Assembly (NCBI GenBank): GCA_051878315.1
Contig: JBJEJW010000039.1
Coordinates: forward strand, 1-55,421
Direction: 5' to 3'
Length of the DNA: 55,421 nt
Origin: W0P28-013 sp051878315
Lineage (GTDB): Bacteria > Bacteroidota > Bacteroidia > Bacteroidales > Paludibacteraceae
Within the stretch, counting starts at the first letter, position 1, and each line of letters starts with the position of its first letter. Made by a program: the position numbers and the translations under genes. Positions 53,599 through 55,421 of this stretch are shown in pieces. Below the pieces are notes generated by a model that saw only the letters and a list, made by a program, of their open reading frames with translations, was not told the origin of the DNA and did not search any database.

Positions 53599-53623
53599 AA
53601 GGCGCTTTTACAAAAAGCGCCTT
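53599..53623. terminator. Terminator between feoAB and aspartate aminotransferase genes
   Basis: AAGGCGCTTT (53599-53608) and AAAGCGCCTT (53614-53623) form a 10-bp stem with a 5-nt loop. The minus strand has a six-T tract after it, so it ends the aminotransferase gene; it probably also stops the feo transcript. Confidence 0.8.
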
Positions 53624-53651
53624 CGATTATAAACAGCTATTTATCAGAGAT

Positions 53652-54845
53652 TTACAATAGTTCAGCCAACGCTTTTTTGATGCGCGCCATCGCTTCGACA
53701 AGCGTGTCGTCGCTCGTGGCATACGACAGACGGATGCACTCCGGCGCGCCAAAGGCAGCTCCACCAACACAAGCCACATGCGCCGTTTCGAGCAAATACA
53801 TCGCCAAATCGGAAGCCGACTCTATAACACGCCCGTCGGCAGTGCGTTTCCCGAAAAACGATTTACATTCAGGGAACAGATAAAACGCGCCCATAGGTAG
53901 ATTGACTCTCAATCCCTGGATATCAGCAGCCAACTTAACCATCAAATCGCGACGGCGACGAAAGGCATCGCGCATCTCGACCACACAGGTTTGGTCGCCG
54001 CGATAGGCGGCCTCGGCAGCTTTCTGGGCAATGCTGCTTGCGCCCGACGTGTATTGTCCCTGCAGTTTGATGCACGCTTTGGCCAGCCACAACGGCGCAG
54101 CCACCCAACCAAGTCGCCAACCGGTCATGGCATACGCCTTCGACACGCCGTTAACTACAGCCACGCGCCCCTCCAATTCGGGGAATTGCGCTATCGACTC
54201 GTGCCGACCGACATAATTGATATGTTCGTAAATTTCGTCGGCTATCACCAGAATATTCGGGCAATTAGCCAACACGGCGGCCAAGGCGGCCAATTCGTCG
54301 TGTGTATAAACGCTGCCCGTCGGGTTCGATGGCGAACAGAGTATCAAGGCTTTGGTGCGTGGCGTGATGGCCGTTTCCAACTGTTCGGGCGTGATTTTGA
54401 AATCCGTATCCAACGTGGTGGGGATAATGACGCTTTCGCCATCGGCCAACTTGACCATCTCCACATAACTGACCCAATACGGCGCCGGCACAATCACCTC
54501 GTCGCCCGCCCCGACAACCGACATCAGCACATTGCAAACAGCCTGTTTGGCACCATTGGAACAGACGATTTGCGCCGGCGAAAAATCAAGATTATTTTCG
54601 CGTTTCAGTTTGTCGCTGATGGCCTGCCGCAACGACAAATAACCCGGCACAGGCGAATAGAACGAGAAATTGTCGTCGATGGCCTGTTTGGCGGCATCCT
54701 TGATGTGTTGTGGTGTGAAAAAATCGGGTTCGCCGACGCTCAAATTGATAACATCGACGCCTTGCGCGCGCAATTCGCTGCTTTTCTGTGACATAGCCAA
54801 CGTTTCCGATTCGGCCATGGCTTTCAAACGATATGATAATTCCAT
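53652..54845 (-). CDS. Aspartate-type aminotransferase (fold type I, class I/II)
   Basis: A 397-residue PLP enzyme. The blocks INLSVGEPDFFTP, CSNGAKQAVCNVL, PAPYWVSYVEM, CSPSNPTGSVYT, VIADEIYEHINY and NGVSKAYAMTGWRLGW (with the PLP lysine) match subgroup Ib aspartate aminotransferases. It probably converts aspartate and 2-oxoglutarate to oxaloacetate and glutamate, although prephenate or other substrates occur in this subgroup. Length is normal. It has its own terminator downstream. Confidence 0.9.
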   Translation of the reverse strand: MELSYRLKAMAESETLAMSQKSSELRAQGVDVINLSVGEPDFFTPQHIKDAAKQAIDDNFSFYSPVPGYLSLRQAISDKLKRENNLDFSPAQIVCSNGAKQAVCNVLMSVVGAGDEVIVPAPYWVSYVEMVKLADGESVIIPTTLDTDFKITPEQLETAITPRTKALILCSPSNPTGSVYTHDELAALAAVLANCPNILVIADEIYEHINYVGRHESIAQFPELEGRVAVVNGVSKAYAMTGWRLGWVAAPLWLAKACIKLQGQYTSGASSIAQKAAEAAYRGDQTCVVEMRDAFRRRRDLMVKLAADIQGLRVNLPMGAFYLFPECKSFFGKRTADGRVIESASDLAMYLLETAHVACVGGAAFGAPECIRLSYATSDDTLVEAMARIKKALAELL

Positions 54846-54896
54846 AATTTAATGATATTTAGTTATTTTACATTTAAAAACACAATTATTGCCTTT

Positions 54897-55421
54897 TTAT
54901 AATTTGAAATTATAATCAAAAGCCTTAATCACTTCTCGCTGCTTATTCTTGATTTGATAAATTAATTTTAATCGACCAAAATCATCATATTCATAGTAGG
55001 TTGCCAGCCCGGCACCAGTTGTCATAGTACTAATACCAATTAAAGGCTTATAAGTATAAACAGAAATATGAGCATACGATAATTTATTGCTAATTTGGCT
55101 TTTCAAACTAAGCAAATCATTTAATGTTGGCATTTCATTGATTGCCAAAGACGTTATGGTATTATTACCAATTGCATTCAACAACTGGTCTGCATAAATT
55201 CCTTCTATTTTCATAATTGGATATTGGTGTTTGTAACTCCATAAATAGCAAGTGCGTAGTCCCGATGTTTTGTCAAAGACTTCAAATAGATTGCCATCCT
55301 CGTGGTATTGATATACGCAATTATTACGCATGAGAGAATCCAACGTGTATGAATTATTATTCAACGTCACTCCTGTCCCGTAAAAGTGGATAAGTTGGTC
55401 TTTGAAATAATTGAAATACAG
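54897..55421 (-). CDS. 3' end of an RHS/YD-repeat protein gene, cut by the window edge
   Basis: The last 174 residues of a larger protein; the frame is open to the window edge, so an apparent GTG start at 55370 is not a real start. It contains YQYHEDGNLFEVFDK, YLWSYKHQYPIMKIEG and YYEYDDFGRLKLIYQI, the repeating YD pattern of RHS-type surface proteins of Bacteroidota. It ends in KAFDYNFKL with no obvious toxin domain. The DNA is clearly more AT-rich than the rest of the window and codon use is different (many AAT, ATT, TAT), which suggests later acquisition. Confidence 0.7.
   Translation of the reverse strand: MYFNYFKDQLIHFYGTGVTLNNNSYTLDSLMRNNCVYQYHEDGNLFEVFDKTSGLRTCYLWSYKHQYPIMKIEGIYADQLLNAIGNNTITSLAINEMPTLNDLLSLKSQISNKLSYAHISVYTYKPLIGISTMTTGAGLATYYEYDDFGRLKLIYQIKNKQREVIKAFDYNFKL

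Noticed and set aside
1..55421. CRISPR arrays, tRNA and rRNA genes, insertion sequences
   Set aside because: No regularly spaced repeats, no cloverleaf-like segments and no transposase-like frames were seen; the gaps between genes are too short for most of these.

Overview
The window looks like chromosomal DNA of a Bacteroidota member, most likely order Bacteroidales. Seen in the sequence: promoters of the TTTG-(~20 bp)-TAnnTTTG type, A/T-rich leaders rather than strong Shine-Dalgarno sites, many signal peptides and lipoproteins, an OmpA/PD40/TPR lipoprotein of the type IX secretion (PorE-like) architecture, and a secreted amylase with a C-terminal type IX sorting domain. Known phylum-typical neighbourhoods also appear: coaX-OMP-TPR-lptC-corC-ppiD, DUF4271-hemD-rnpA-yidD, fused FeoA-FeoB, and the rSAM/lipoprotein pair. 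No rRNA, tRNA, CRISPR array, insertion sequence or prophage was seen. Apart from the first ~270 bases, no gap exceeds about 280 bp.

Layout. 1-3132: upstream region with a promoter, a polyprenol-phosphate-type glycosyltransferase, a hairpin, peptide release factor 2 and a lipid kinase. 3185-6100: a small operon for inorganic polyphosphate (secreted YD-repeat-like protein, VTC-domain polymerase, DUF4956 membrane protein, DUF2490 outer-membrane protein), closed by a terminator. 6128-19243: a fatty-acid/aryl-polyene-like locus on the minus strand in two blocks. The promoter-distal block is TetR, acyltransferase, PepSY-like protein, ketosynthase, two ACPs and a dehydratase. The promoter-proximal block is CotH, GcvT, thioesterase, dehydratase-like protein and an MMPL exporter. 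A plus-strand queA-transporter pair separates them. The CotH-like protein is notable because this family often travels with VTC and DUF4956, yet here it heads the lipid operon.

19310-27591: envelope biogenesis and housekeeping (PpiD/SurA-like foldase, CorC, LptC, TPR protein, outer-membrane protein, type III pantothenate kinase, thymidylate synthase). 27687-33609: a tightly coupled minus-strand operon of metallophosphatase/PQQ-propeller protein, two paralogous putative lipoproteins, a SPASM-type radical SAM enzyme and the PorE-like lipoprotein. It contains two ATGA stop/start overlaps and is the best candidate here for a poorly described system.

33757-43914: outer-membrane protein, S41 and M48 peptidases, a small lipoprotein with a duplicated A/T-rich leader, DUF389 protein, HemW, LL-diaminopimelate aminotransferase, SRPBCC protein, shikimate kinase and a CrtI-like flavoprotein. 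43919-48990: type IX-exported GH13 amylase, DUF4271, HemD, RnpA, YidD. 48995-53596: ABC-F ATPase, then the FeoAB iron transporter with a Cys-rich partner and an inverted-repeat-rich promoter. 53652-55421: an aspartate-type aminotransferase and the 3' end of an AT-rich RHS/YD-repeat gene that runs off the window.
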